Shown here piece by piece: positions 35,886-44,035 of a DNA stretch of 64,000 nt. This DNA comes from DATFQE01 sp963733845. GTDB taxonomy: Bacteria > Actinomycetota > Thermoleophilia > Gaiellales > Gaiellaceae. Position 1 is the first letter of the stretch. Each line of letters starts with the position of its first letter. The notes beneath the pieces were generated by a model that made no database searches, had not been told where the DNA came from, and saw only the letters and a program-made list of their open reading frames with translations. Location of the stretch: the NCBI GenBank assembly GCA_963733845.1, contig CAVTEM010000001.1:119200-183199 (forward strand), given 5' to 3'. A program made the position numbers and the translations under genes.

Positions 35886-37580
35886 ATGAGCAGCAGCGGC
35901 GTGAGCGCCGACAGTCCGGCCACTCCCGAACGAAGCGATTTCATCCGCGAGATCGTCGCCGCCGACGTGCGGGAGGGGAGGGTCTCGGAGGTCGTGACGC
36001 GCTTCCCGCCCGAGCCGAACGGCTACCTCCACATCGGCCACCCCAAGTCGATCGCGCTCAACTTCGGGGTCGCCCAGGAGTTCGGCGGGCGCTGCCACCT
36101 GCGCTTCGACGACACGAACCCGATCAAGGAAGAGCAGGAGTACATCGACGCGATCCAGCAGGACATCCGCTGGCTCGGCTTCGACTGGGGCGAGCATCTC
36201 TACTACGCCTCCGACTACTTCCATCAGCTCTACGACTGGGCTGTCCACCTGATCAAGGCCGGCAAGGCCTACGTCGACGACCTCTCTGCCGAGGAGATCC
36301 GCGAGTACCGCGGCACCTTCACGGAGCCTGGCAGGAACAGCCCGTGGCGCGACCGTTCGATCGACGAGAATCTCGATCTGTTCGAGCGCATGCGCGCGGG
36401 CGAGTTTCGGGACGGCGCGAGAGTGCTCAGGGCCAGGATCGACATGGCCTCGCCCAACCTCAACATGCGCGACGCGGTGCTCTACCGCATCCTGCACGCG
36501 ACGCACCCGCGGACCGGCGACGAGTGGTGCATCTATCCGCTGTACGACTTCGCCCACGGCCAGTCGGACGCGATCGAGGGCGTGACCCACTCGATCTGCA
36601 CACTCGAGTTCGAGGATCACCGGCCGCTCTACGACTGGCTGCTCGAGAACCTGCCGGTGCCGTCGCGCCCGCGCCAGTACGAGTTCGCCCGGCTCAACCT
36701 CACGTACACCGTGCTCTCGAAGCGCTTCCTGGCCCGGCTCGTGAGCGAGGGCTCTGTGCGAGGCTGGGACGATCCGCGCATGCCCACAGTCTCGGCCCTG
36801 CGCCGGCGCGGTTTCCCGCCCGAAGGTGTGCGCAACTTCCTGGACAGGGTCGGGGTGGGTGGCAAGGGCCATAGTGCCGTCGAGATCGAGATGCTCGAGC
36901 ACGAGGTCAGGGACGTGCTGAACAGGACGGCGCCGCGCCGCTTCGCGGTTCTGCGGCCGATCAAGGTGGTGATCGAGAACTACCCCGAGGGGCAGGTCGA
37001 GGAGCTGGAGGCCGTCAACAACCCGGAGGATCCCTCGGCCGGGACGCGCAAGGTGCCCTTCGCGCGCGAGCTCTGGATCGAGCGTGACGATTTCATGGAG
37101 GACCCGCCGAGCAAGTTCTTTCGCCTCGCCCCGGGCCGCGAGGTGCGTCTCCGCTACGCCTACTTCGTGACCTGCACCGACGTTGTCAAGGACGCAAGCG
37201 GCGAGATCGTCGAGCTCCGCTGCACCTACGATCCGGAGACGCGCGGCGGCGACGCCCCGGACGGGCGTCGGCCCAAGGCGACTCTGCACTGGCTCTCGTC
37301 CGAGCACGCCGTGCCCGCCGACGTACGACTCTATGACCGACTCTTCACCCGCCCCGATCCCGACGCCGACGGCGACCCCTTCGCTGACATCAACCCCGAC
37401 TCGGAGACGGTGCTCGAGGAATCCATGGTCGAGCCTTCGCTCGCGGAGCTGCCGGTTGGTGAGACCGTGCAGTTCGAGCGCCTCGGCTATTTCTGCCCGG
37501 ATCCCGACTCGACGCCTGGGCGGCTCGTCTTCAACCGCACGCTCGGCCTCAAGGACACCTGGGCCAAGCTCCGGGCGTAG
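35886..37580 (+). CDS. glnS: glutaminyl-tRNA synthetase
   Basis: 564 residues from ATG 35886 (MSSSGVSADSPATPERSDFI). Class I signatures are clear: HIGH in NGYLHIGHPKSIALNFG and the KMSKS-equivalent TVLSKRFLARL. The GlnRS-specific RFDDTNPIKEEQEYIDAIQQ is present, as are the two C-terminal anticodon-binding beta-barrels (FARELWIERDDFMEDPPSKF onward). Charges tRNA-Gln directly in the cytoplasm. Length and frame are complete. GlnRS is not universal in bacteria (many use GatCAB); whether this genome also has gatCAB cannot be seen here. Confidence 0.96.
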   Translation: MSSSGVSADSPATPERSDFIREIVAADVREGRVSEVVTRFPPEPNGYLHIGHPKSIALNFGVAQEFGGRCHLRFDDTNPIKEEQEYIDAIQQDIRWLGFDWGEHLYYASDYFHQLYDWAVHLIKAGKAYVDDLSAEEIREYRGTFTEPGRNSPWRDRSIDENLDLFERMRAGEFRDGARVLRARIDMASPNLNMRDAVLYRILHATHPRTGDEWCIYPLYDFAHGQSDAIEGVTHSICTLEFEDHRPLYDWLLENLPVPSRPRQYEFARLNLTYTVLSKRFLARLVSEGSVRGWDDPRMPTVSALRRRGFPPEGVRNFLDRVGVGGKGHSAVEIEMLEHEVRDVLNRTAPRRFAVLRPIKVVIENYPEGQVEELEAVNNPEDPSAGTRKVPFARELWIERDDFMEDPPSKFFRLAPGREVRLRYAYFVTCTDVVKDASGEIVELRCTYDPETRGGDAPDGRRPKATLHWLSSEHAVPADVRLYDRLFTRPDPDADGDPFADINPDSETVLEESMVEPSLAELPVGETVQFERLGYFCPDPDSTPGRLVFNRTLGLKDTWAKLRA

Positions 37581-37660
37581 GGCGGCGGGTTCCTTCGACT
37601 GGCGCCCGCTCCTCGGCTACGGGGAAGGACGAGACTGCACGTGCGGGGTAGGCTCGGCGC

Positions 37661-38419
37661 GTGAGCCGGTTGCTCGTTTTCGGTGACCTGCACTGCGATC
37701 GACCTCACCTGCGCGGCCTGGTCGAGCGCGCCGTCGAAGAGGGCTGCGACGCGCTCCTGTCGCTCGGCGACCTCTACTACCTGCCGCGCGACCCGGAAGG
37801 ACGCCGCTTCCTCCGCTCCGCCGCTGCCCTGCTCGGCCGCACGGGCCTCGAGCTTCTGCTCGTCGACGGAAACCACGACGACGGCGAGGCGCTCGCCGAC
37901 GCCCGCGCACGCACTCCCGCGCCCGGGCCGGTGCCGCTCGGCTACCGCCTGCACCACCTGCCTGCCGGAACACGCTTCCGTCTCGGCCGCCTGCGCTGCC
38001 TCGCCTACGGCGGCGCGTTTCCCGTCCGGTCGCCTCGAGCCGGTCGCGACTGGTACCGGGCGGCCGCGCGCGAGCGGGCCGCCATGAAGCGCCTCGCCGG
38101 CGGCACCGAGATCGACCTCCTCTTCTGCCACGACCCGCGCACGCTCGAACAAGGCGCACAGGCGCGCGGCTCCTTCGCCGCGCTCGCCGCCAAGCTACGC
38201 CCCGCCCTCGTCCTCTACGCGCACCAGCACCGCCCACACGTAAGCGCCGTCGGACAGCCCGCGCTCGTCGGCCTCGGCTCCTTCCAGGACGGCCACTCCT
38301 CGGCCGTCGTGCTCGACAGCGCCGAGACCGGCCGGCTCGTCAGCGCGCTCCGCCGCCGGCAGAGCGCTGCTCAACTCGAAGCCGACGGACCTCGCCCGCC
38401 AGCACTCCCCACCCGTTAG
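37661..38419 (+). CDS. calcineurin-like metallophosphoesterase
   Basis: 252 residues from GTG 37661. The metal motifs come in order: FGDLHCD (D-x-H), LSLGDLYYL (GD), VDGNHDD (GNHD), LLFCHDPR and YAHQHRPHVSA (GHxH-like). This is the dinuclear-metal phosphoesterase fold; the substrate is unknown. The last ~15 residues may be non-homologous. Its stop at 38417-38419 coincides with a likely alternative end of the convergent LLM gene. Confidence 0.85.
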   Translation: MSRLLVFGDLHCDRPHLRGLVERAVEEGCDALLSLGDLYYLPRDPEGRRFLRSAAALLGRTGLELLLVDGNHDDGEALADARARTPAPGPVPLGYRLHHLPAGTRFRLGRLRCLAYGGAFPVRSPRAGRDWYRAAARERAAMKRLAGGTEIDLLFCHDPRTLEQGAQARGSFAALAAKLRPALVLYAHQHRPHVSAVGQPALVGLGSFQDGHSSAVVLDSAETGRLVSALRRRQSAAQLEADGPRPPALPTR

Positions 38420-39221
38420 AGCGTCTTGAGAGTGCGCTCGAGCCAGCCTGAGAGAGGCCGTGCTCGATGACCTCCCGCACCCCGGCCTCTGTCGGCTGCG
38501 GGCCGAAGTCGGTGAGGACCCAGGTCGCTCCTGCCTCGTGCCAGGGGTCAAGCTCAGCGCCGGGTTCGAGATCGATCACGAGCTCGAAAGGCCCCTGATC
38601 GGCGCCTCGCTGCTCCGCGACCTCGCCGGCAAGCTCGGCCAGCGCCTCTGGACCCGGTAGTTCGATCGGGAAGAGTCCGTCCCAGCGCACGGCGCGGCGG
38701 ACGGGCCGTCGGTGGGGCCAGCGGGCCGCGACCCAGATCGGGATCCTCGGCGTCTGCACCGGGCGGGGCTCGAATTCGCCGGCCCAGAACTCGATGAGGC
38801 GAGTGAGCCCGTGGTCGAGTCGCTGCGCACGCTCGCGAGGGTCGACGACCTCGCCGAACCGTTCGAGCTCGTCGTTCCTGCCGCTGCCGAGCCCGACACC
38901 GAGAATCAGGCGTCCTTGGCTCAAGTGATCGAGGGTGACCGTCTCGCGCGCGACCTTGTGCACGCGCCGCCGGGTGAGTGGCGTGACGAGGGGTCCGAGC
39001 CGGACGCGCTCGGTGTGCGCGGCGATCGCGCTCAGCGCCACCCACGGGTCGGCGACGGCGCGGACCGGCGGTCGGTAGAGGATGTGATCCCACAAGAACA
39101 CGCCGTCCCAGCCGTGCTCCTCGGCGTGCACCGCCAATCCGAGGAGCACTTTCGGATCGGCCAGCTCGTCGAACGGCGCCAGGTAGAGCCCGCGCCGAAG
39201 GCCGCGATCGTCCGAAGGCAC
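38340..39221 (-). CDS. LLM-class F420-dependent oxidoreductase
   Basis: 293 residues from ATG 39221. Luciferase-like TIM barrel: LYLAPFDELADPKVLLGLAV, DGVFLWDHILYRPPV, ARETVTLDHLSQGRLILGVG and TPRIPIWVAARWPHRRPV. These are typical of F420- or FMN-dependent oxidoreductases of actinobacteria. The C-terminus is suspect: shifting frame once near 38450 gives GWLERTLKTL and a TAA at 38416-38418, exactly abutting the convergent gene instead of overlapping it by 80 bp. The true end is therefore probably about 38416. Confidence 0.88.
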   Translation of the reverse strand: MPSDDRGLRRGLYLAPFDELADPKVLLGLAVHAEEHGWDGVFLWDHILYRPPVRAVADPWVALSAIAAHTERVRLGPLVTPLTRRRVHKVARETVTLDHLSQGRLILGVGLGSGRNDELERFGEVVDPRERAQRLDHGLTRLIEFWAGEFEPRPVQTPRIPIWVAARWPHRRPVRRAVRWDGLFPIELPGPEALAELAGEVAEQRGADQGPFELVIDLEPGAELDPWHEAGATWVLTDFGPQPTEAGVREVIEHGLSQAGSSALSRRSNGWGVLAGEVRRLRVEQRSAGGGAR

Positions 39222-39401
39222 TTATCTCGGCCCGAGAGTCGACACCTGTCGCCACGCTACCGACGACCTAGTTGGCCGCGCGGTGGTGCAACAAACGTCT
39301 GCGGGCTCGTGAGCGCAGCGGCTTCTGGTTAACCGCCGGACTCCTGCAAGAGTTCCGGAAGGCGGCGCTCTCCTCGTCAGGTTCTATCCCGCCGAACTCT
39401 T

Positions 39402-39968
39402 TTGCCCCAGCAGACCCTGCACACCGAGCGGCTCACCCTCGTGCCACTCGCCGACGAGCATCTCGAGTGGGAGATCGAGCTCGACTCGCATCCCGAGGTG
39501 ATGCGCTATCTCAGCGGCCGGGCGAGCACACGGGAGGAGGTCGAGGCCGGCCACGCGCGGCGGATGGCAGCCGCGCAAAAGGTGGATGGACTCGGCTTCT
39601 GGGTCGGCCTCGCCGACGACGAGTTCGTCGGCTGGTGGACCCTTCAGCCCGCCCACGGCCCCGACCAGCCCGACGACCCGGGCGTGGCCGATCTGGGCTA
39701 CCGGCTGCTACAGCGTCACTGGCGCAAGGGGCTCGCGTCGGAGGGGGCGCGAGAGTTGGTGCGCTACGGCTTCGACGACGTCGGGCTCGACAGGATCATC
39801 GCCCAGACGATCACTGTCAACGCGGCCTCGCGGGCAGTGATGGAGAGGGTCGGTCTCACCTACGTGCGGAGCTTTCCCACCTCCATGACCGGGCCCGTGG
39901 AGGGCCTCGAGGAGGGGGAAGTCGAGTACGAGATGACGCGCGAGCAGTGGGAGCACGGTACGACCTAG
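39402..39968 (+). CDS. GNAT-family acetyltransferase (RimJ/RimL type)
   Basis: 188 residues from TTG 39402 (MPQQTLHTERLTLVPLADEH). ERLTLVPL, LGYRLLQRHWRKGLASEGAR (acetyl-CoA loop) and TVNAASRAVMERVGLTYVRS are hallmarks of Acetyltransf_3. Start is uncertain, since no strong ribosome-binding site is seen. It directly precedes the small membrane protein gene with no gap. Confidence 0.85.
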   Translation: MPQQTLHTERLTLVPLADEHLEWEIELDSHPEVMRYLSGRASTREEVEAGHARRMAAAQKVDGLGFWVGLADDEFVGWWTLQPAHGPDQPDDPGVADLGYRLLQRHWRKGLASEGARELVRYGFDDVGLDRIIAQTITVNAASRAVMERVGLTYVRSFPTSMTGPVEGLEEGEVEYEMTREQWEHGTT

Positions 39969-40372
39969 ATGGGGAAGCTCATGCCGGATGCGGAAGATCG
40001 GCGATCGAAGTTCGGGGCCGGCACGGATGCGCCAGATGCGTTCGCGCTGAAGGTTGGCTCGATGTATGCGCGAGCAGTCGACGAAGCGGAGTTGCGCCTC
40101 CGCGAGCTGCGTCACGAGCAGTGGCTCGACCTCGCACTCGCGCCGTCGCGTTCGGGCTCGCTCTCGCTGCCACGCAGATTCGTCCGTCGCTCGCGATGCC
40201 GCTCTTCCTCGGCGGTGTCTTCGCCTGGGTGCTTGGCATCCGGGCGCTCTATCGGCACTGGGATCTCCTCGACCGCCTCGCCGACGAGCGTGATGCTTTC
40301 GTCATTCCGAGGTCGCGTTCTAGCCTCGCGGCATGCCACGGCGAGAGGCGGCGCGTCACTCCGCGTCGCTGA
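39969..40372 (+). CDS. small membrane protein, frameshifted
   Basis: From ATG 39969 (MGKLMPDAEDRRSKFGAG) a soluble N-terminus with AVDEAELRLRELRHEQWLDL shifts frame near 40145 into AFGLALAATQIRPSLAMPLF and LGGVFAWVLGIRALYRHWDL, two adjacent membrane spans, then LADERDAF. The pieces read as one ~125-residue small inner-membrane protein; one further indel near 40310 would end it at a nearer stop. Function unknown. Confidence 0.55.
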
Positions 40373-40459
40373 CCACGGAACGCGATCCGCCGGAAATGCG
40401 CTCGGCGGACTCGTCGTTGATCGAAGACGAGCCGACGACTGGAATGCGAGGAGGTAGTC

Positions 40460-40813
40460 ATGGCAAACGGGCAGAGGGCGAGCGAGCGGATCACCGAGGA
40501 GGTCACCTCCTGGCCAGGTGTGCTGGCAGGACCTGGCAGCCGCGGTGAGTTCGCATTCAAGGTGGGAGGACGGGAGATCGGTCACCTGCACGGCGATCAC
40601 AGCGCCCACTTCGGCTTTCCCAAGGGCGTGTGGACGCGCCTCTTCGACGCAGGGACGCATCGACTACCACCCGGTCTTTCCCGGCAAGCCTGGCTTCGGC
40701 GCGCGTCGGCTCGAGACCGAGGACGACGTCCGCGACGTGATCGAGCTCATGCGCTCAACTACGAGCGTGTCGTCGCCCGCCACGGCGTCCGACGATGGCG
40801 GCCGCCTGAGACG
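40460..40813 (+). CDS. DUF5519/luciferase-domain protein, frameshifted
   Basis: ATG 40460 follows a strong GAGGAGG. The pieces read MANGQRASERITEEVTSWPG, RGEFAFKVGGREIGHLHGDH, AHFGFPKGVWTRLFDAG, then in a second frame GRIDYHPVFPGKPGFGARRL and DVRDVIELMR, then back to LNYERVVARHGV. This order is that of DUF5519 (luciferase-domain) proteins of about 115 residues. Two or three indels; the end near 40813 is estimated. Role unknown in the family. Confidence 0.6.
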
Positions 40814-40968
40814 ACGGCGCTCTGGGAGGAAGCGCTCGCGAGCGCGAAGCTGACGGCGTCTAGGCTGACCGCTCGTCACTGTTATGCGCGCGGCTGCGGC
40901 TCGACGGGCAGCCGGACACAGTTCGGCTCCCTAGTTCACAGCGGATATCCCCTACGTTAGGAGGCCTG

Positions 40969-41211
40969 ATGGAAGATCCGCAGATCCATGGAACGATCGA
41001 GCAGCTCGTCGCGGAGGAGCACGAGCTCTGGAAGCGCGAGTCGGAAGGGAACGCGAGCGAGGCCGACCGGTGACGCTTGCAGGAGCTGAAGGTCTCGCTC
41101 GACCAGTGCTGGGACCTGCTGCGCCAACGCCGCTCCCTCCGGGAAGCTGGTCGCGACGCGGAAGCGGCCGACGTCAGGCAGGCAGAGGTGGTCGAGCGCT
41201 ACCAGCAGTAG
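40969..41211 (+). CDS. DUF2630 protein with in-frame TGA
   Basis: ATG 40969 follows AGGAGG by 6 nt. The frame reads MEDPQIHGTIEQLVAEEHEL, then TGA at 41071-41073, then in the same frame RLQELKVSLDQCWDLLRQRR and a normal TAG at 41209. This is the DUF2630 pattern (~80 residues), common in actinobacteria and of unknown function. The internal stop falls where homologues have a variable linker. It is a nonsense mutation or a sequence error. Confidence 0.7.
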
Positions 41212-41229
41212 CTCCGCTCGACGAAGCCG

Positions 41230-43124
41230 GTGGCCAGCGAGACGCAGGCATCGCCGTTCTCCGGGCGGACGGCATGGGCGCGAAGCGTCCAAACGCCGCT
41301 GCGCGAGTTTCTGCGCACGGAGACGGGTGGGCGGCGGTCTGCTGGGCGCGGCCGTCGCGGCACTCGCGTGGGTGAACGTCGACGCGTCGTCGTACGACTC
41401 GCTGTGGGGGACGACGCTCTCGATCGAGATCGGCGGGACGGGAGTGTCGCTCGAGCTGCGCGAGTGGGTGAACAGCGGTCTGATGACGTTCTTCTTCTTC
41501 GTCCTCGGGCTCGAGGCGCGGCGCGAGTTCGATCTCGGCGAGCTGCGCGAGAGACGACGATTCGCTCTGCGCTAGCTCGCCGGGATCGGCGGTATGGCGG
41601 TGGCCGTCGCCATCTATCTCGTCTTCAACGCCGGTCGGTCCTCGGCGCACGGCTGGGGTATCGCGATGTCGACCGACACCGCCTTCGCACTCGGACTGCT
41701 CGCGCTCGTCGGGCCGCGGTTTCCCGACCGGCTGCGGGCGTTCATGCTCACGGTCGTCGTCGTCGACGACATCCTCGCGCTCGTCGTCATCGCGCTCGTA
41801 TACACGGACGAGGTCACTGTTTCCGCGCTGCTCGTGGCGGCCGGGCTGTTTGGTGTCGTCCTCGTTGCGAAGGCGCTCCGGGTGCGGGTCGGGCTCATCT
41901 ACTTCGCGCTCGGGGCGGCGATCTGGGTCGCGCTCCTCGAGTCGGGCGTGGAACCGATCGTCGTCGGACTCGCGATGGGCCTTCTGCCTACGCCTATCCG
42001 GTCGCGCGGTCCGATCTCGAGCGTACGACGGAGCGCTTCCGCGAATTCCGCGAGCAGCCGACCCCGGAGCTCGCCCGCTCCGTCGGAATCGGGCTCAGGT
42101 CCGCTGTCTCGCCGAACGAGCGGTTGCAGCTGCTCTACCACCCGTGGACGAGCTACCTGATCGTGCCCTGTTCGCGCTTGCGAACGCCGGCATCGCGATC
42201 GACGGCGCCTTCCTCGGGCGAGCCTTCACCTCGCCGATCACGCTCGGGATCGTCGTCGGCTACGTCGTCGGCAAGCCCGTGGGCATCTTCGGGAGCGCGT
42301 GGCTGCTCACGCGACTGAGCCGCGGAAGGCTCCGGCCCCGGTTGGCTGGGCGGCGGTGGCAGGCGGCGGCACGATCGCCGGAATCGGTTTCACCGTCGCG
42401 CTGCTCGTGGCGACGCTCGCGTTCCAGGGATCGGAGCTCGAGGAGGCGAAGCTCGGCATCCTGAGCGCCGCCCTCGGCGCGGCGCTCCTCACCTGGCTGC
42501 TCTTCCGTGCGACGGCGCTGCTCCCGCGCAGCCTCCGGATTCGCGCGCTGCTGGGCACGGCTGAGCCGCTCGTCGATCTCTATATCGACGTCGACCCGGA
42601 GCGCGACCACATCCGTGGGCCGCTTGCGGCGCCGGTCACGGTGGTCGAGTACGGCGACTTCGAGTGCCCGTACTGCGGACAGGCGGAGCCGGTCGTGCGG
42701 GAGCTCCTGCGTGACTTCGGCGACGTCCGCTACGTCTGGCGGCACCTGCCGCTCAACGACGTCCACCCCAATACCCAGCTCGCCGCCGAGGCCGCCGAGG
42801 CCGCTGCCGATCAGGGCGCCTTCTGGGAGATGCACGACCTCCTCTTGGCTCATCAGGACGCACTCCGACCGCGTGACCTGATCAGCTACGCCGAGCAGCT
42901 GGGGCTCGACGTCGAGCGCTTCACAAACGATCTTCGAGAGCAAAGCCGGCGCCGCCCGTGTGGCCGAGGATGTCGACAGCGCTGACCTGAGCGGGGTGTC
43001 CGGCACGCCCACGTTCTTCATCAACGGCCGACGCCACTACGGCGCCTATGACATCGGCACACTTTCGGCGGCTGTACGCGCAGCCGGAGCGCGGGCGACC
43101 CTGACGACCACGACCAACGGCTGA
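41230..43124 (+). CDS. NhaA-type Na+/H+ antiporter fused to a DsbA-like thioredoxin domain, frameshifted
   Basis: GTG 41230 starts 18 bp after the DUF2630 gene. NhaA pieces: TPLREFLRTETG, VNSGLMTFFFFVLGLEARRE, GWGIAMSTDTAFALGLLALV with VVVVDDILALVVIALVYTDE (ion-binding Asp pair), FALANAGIAIDGAF and IAGIGFTVALLVATLAF. The C-terminal ~190 residues are DsbA-like: VVEYGDFECPYCGQAEPVVR (CPYC), YVWRHLPLNDVHPN and GVSGTPTFFINGRRHYG (cis-Pro). The ~630-residue fusion architecture is known in actinobacteria. About five frameshifts plus an in-frame TAG at 41573-41575 interrupt it, so as read it is not functional. Confidence 0.75.
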
Positions 43125-43227
43125 GCGCTCACCGCGGCTGAGCTCCTCGTCCCGGCCGCAGAGCAGCGAGCGCGACAGCCTGAGCTGCGGTCAGAAGACC
43201 AGACCCTGCCAGTAACGCTGAAACCGG

Positions 43228-43255
43228 AGGCCCGCCGCCCCACGGCGGCGGGCCT
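43228..43255. terminator. bidirectional hairpin terminator
   Basis: Perfect 12-bp stem (AGGCCCGCCGCC / GGCGGCGGGCCT) with a CCAC loop, between the convergent ends of the NhaA-DsbA locus (43124) and the membrane protein gene (43270). Confidence 0.65.
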
Positions 43256-43269
43256 GACCGGACAAGTCC

Positions 43270-43809
43270 TCACGTTCCTTCTGGCAAGCGGGGCCGAAGC
43301 GTGTAGCTGAACGAGATCAGGAAGTCGACGACGAGCACCAGCGTCCAGAGCGCTGCGACGTTGACGAGCGCCTGCGTCCGCTCGAGGTCACCGACGACCA
43401 GCACCCCGAGGCCGAGGAGCGCCGAGCCGACGGCCCAGGCCTTCAGGTGACGAACCCATTCGCGCCGTTCGCGTGCCGCGTGTCCGCGCCCCGTCCTCGG
43501 AGGGCGCTCGGGCGGCGGTCCGCCGGCGAACCGTTGCGCGAAGCGAACGTCCGCCCAGCTGACGATCTGCCGGCCCCAGGCGACCGAGACACCGATGTAG
43601 ACGGCCGCCAGGCCATGAGGTAGCGCGGCCTCTCCCCCGCGACGCAGGTCGATGGTCGTCGCGACGAGCAAGGCGAGGTCGACCACGGGCGTCGCCGCGA
43701 GCAGGGCCATGCCCAGGCGCGGGCGCCGAAGGCCATACCGCACTGCGAGGCCCGACACGAGCGTGAGCCAAAAGGCGATCTCGGCTCCGATGATGAGAGC
43801 GATCAGCAT
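43270..43809 (-). CDS. multi-spanning membrane protein controlled by the neighbouring TetR (inferred)
   Basis: 179 residues from ATG 43809, with GGAGGT 5-10 nt upstream. About five hydrophobic spans: MLIALIIGAEIAFWLTLVSG, LGMALLAATPVVDLALLVAT, GLAAVYIGVSVAWG, AVGSALLGLGVLVVG and LVNVAALWTLVLVVDFLISF. No transporter family recognised. Its ATG overlaps the stop of a 40-codon upstream frame (ATGCTGA). Two TetR-type palindromes and the divergent tetR gene lie just upstream. Confidence 0.75.
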   Translation of the reverse strand: MLIALIIGAEIAFWLTLVSGLAVRYGLRRPRLGMALLAATPVVDLALLVATTIDLRRGGEAALPHGLAAVYIGVSVAWGRQIVSWADVRFAQRFAGGPPPERPPRTGRGHAARERREWVRHLKAWAVGSALLGLGVLVVGDLERTQALVNVAALWTLVLVVDFLISFSYTLRPRLPEGT

Positions 43810-43925
43810 TGCCACCTCCTTCCGAGAGCACTGGAAGGCCACTGGTGCGCCTGCGCCCGATGGATCGCTGAGGAGGGCGCCCACCCACTCGAGTGGCTCC
43901 GATCCGTTTGAAGCTCGGGATTCAT
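43803..43925 (-). CDS. 40-codon leader frame upstream of the membrane protein
   Basis: ATG 43925 is preceded by CTAGGAGGAACGC, the best ribosome-binding site in this area. It encodes MNPELQTDRSHSSGWAPSSA and about 20 more residues, with no recognised domain. Its TGA overlaps the downstream ATG, so it may serve as a translation-coupling leader. The peptide itself may have no role; a frameshift hiding a longer N-terminus is the main alternative. Confidence 0.35.
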   Translation of the reverse strand: MNPELQTDRSHSSGWAPSSAIHRAQAHQWPSSALGRRWQC

Positions 43926-43940
43926 GCGTTCCTCCTAGGT

Positions 43941-43958
43941 CTAGTACGGGTGTACTAG
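43941..43958. promoter_or_regulatory. palindromic TetR operator 1
   Basis: CTAGTAC-GGGT-GTACTAG, perfect 7-bp arms with a 4-bp spacer, 16 bp upstream of the leader frame start on the minus strand. The same arms occur at 44017-44034. Confidence 0.75.
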
Positions 43959-44016
43959 AACGATCGCAGAGACCCGAGGTCGAACCGGTGCGGGCAGCGC
44001 CCGTTTCGCGGTACGG

Positions 44017-44034
44017 CTAGTACGAGTGTACTAG
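44017..44034. promoter_or_regulatory. palindromic TetR operator 2
   Basis: CTAGTAC-GAGT-GTACTAG, the same perfect arms as operator 1, 76 bp away and ending one base before the tetR ATG at 44036. There is no room for a ribosome-binding site before that ATG, so the mRNA may be leaderless. Binding here would block the tetR promoter or start (autorepression). Confidence 0.75.
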
Positions 44035-44035
44035 G

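Noticed and set aside
35820..37307. 495-codon minus-strand frame
   Set aside because: Antisense shadow of glnS; no domain, and glnS is complete with all class I motifs.
40333..40548. 71-codon plus-strand frame MPRREAARHSASL
   Set aside because: Overlaps the well-supported DUF5519 start at 40460 and has no domain or ribosome-binding site.
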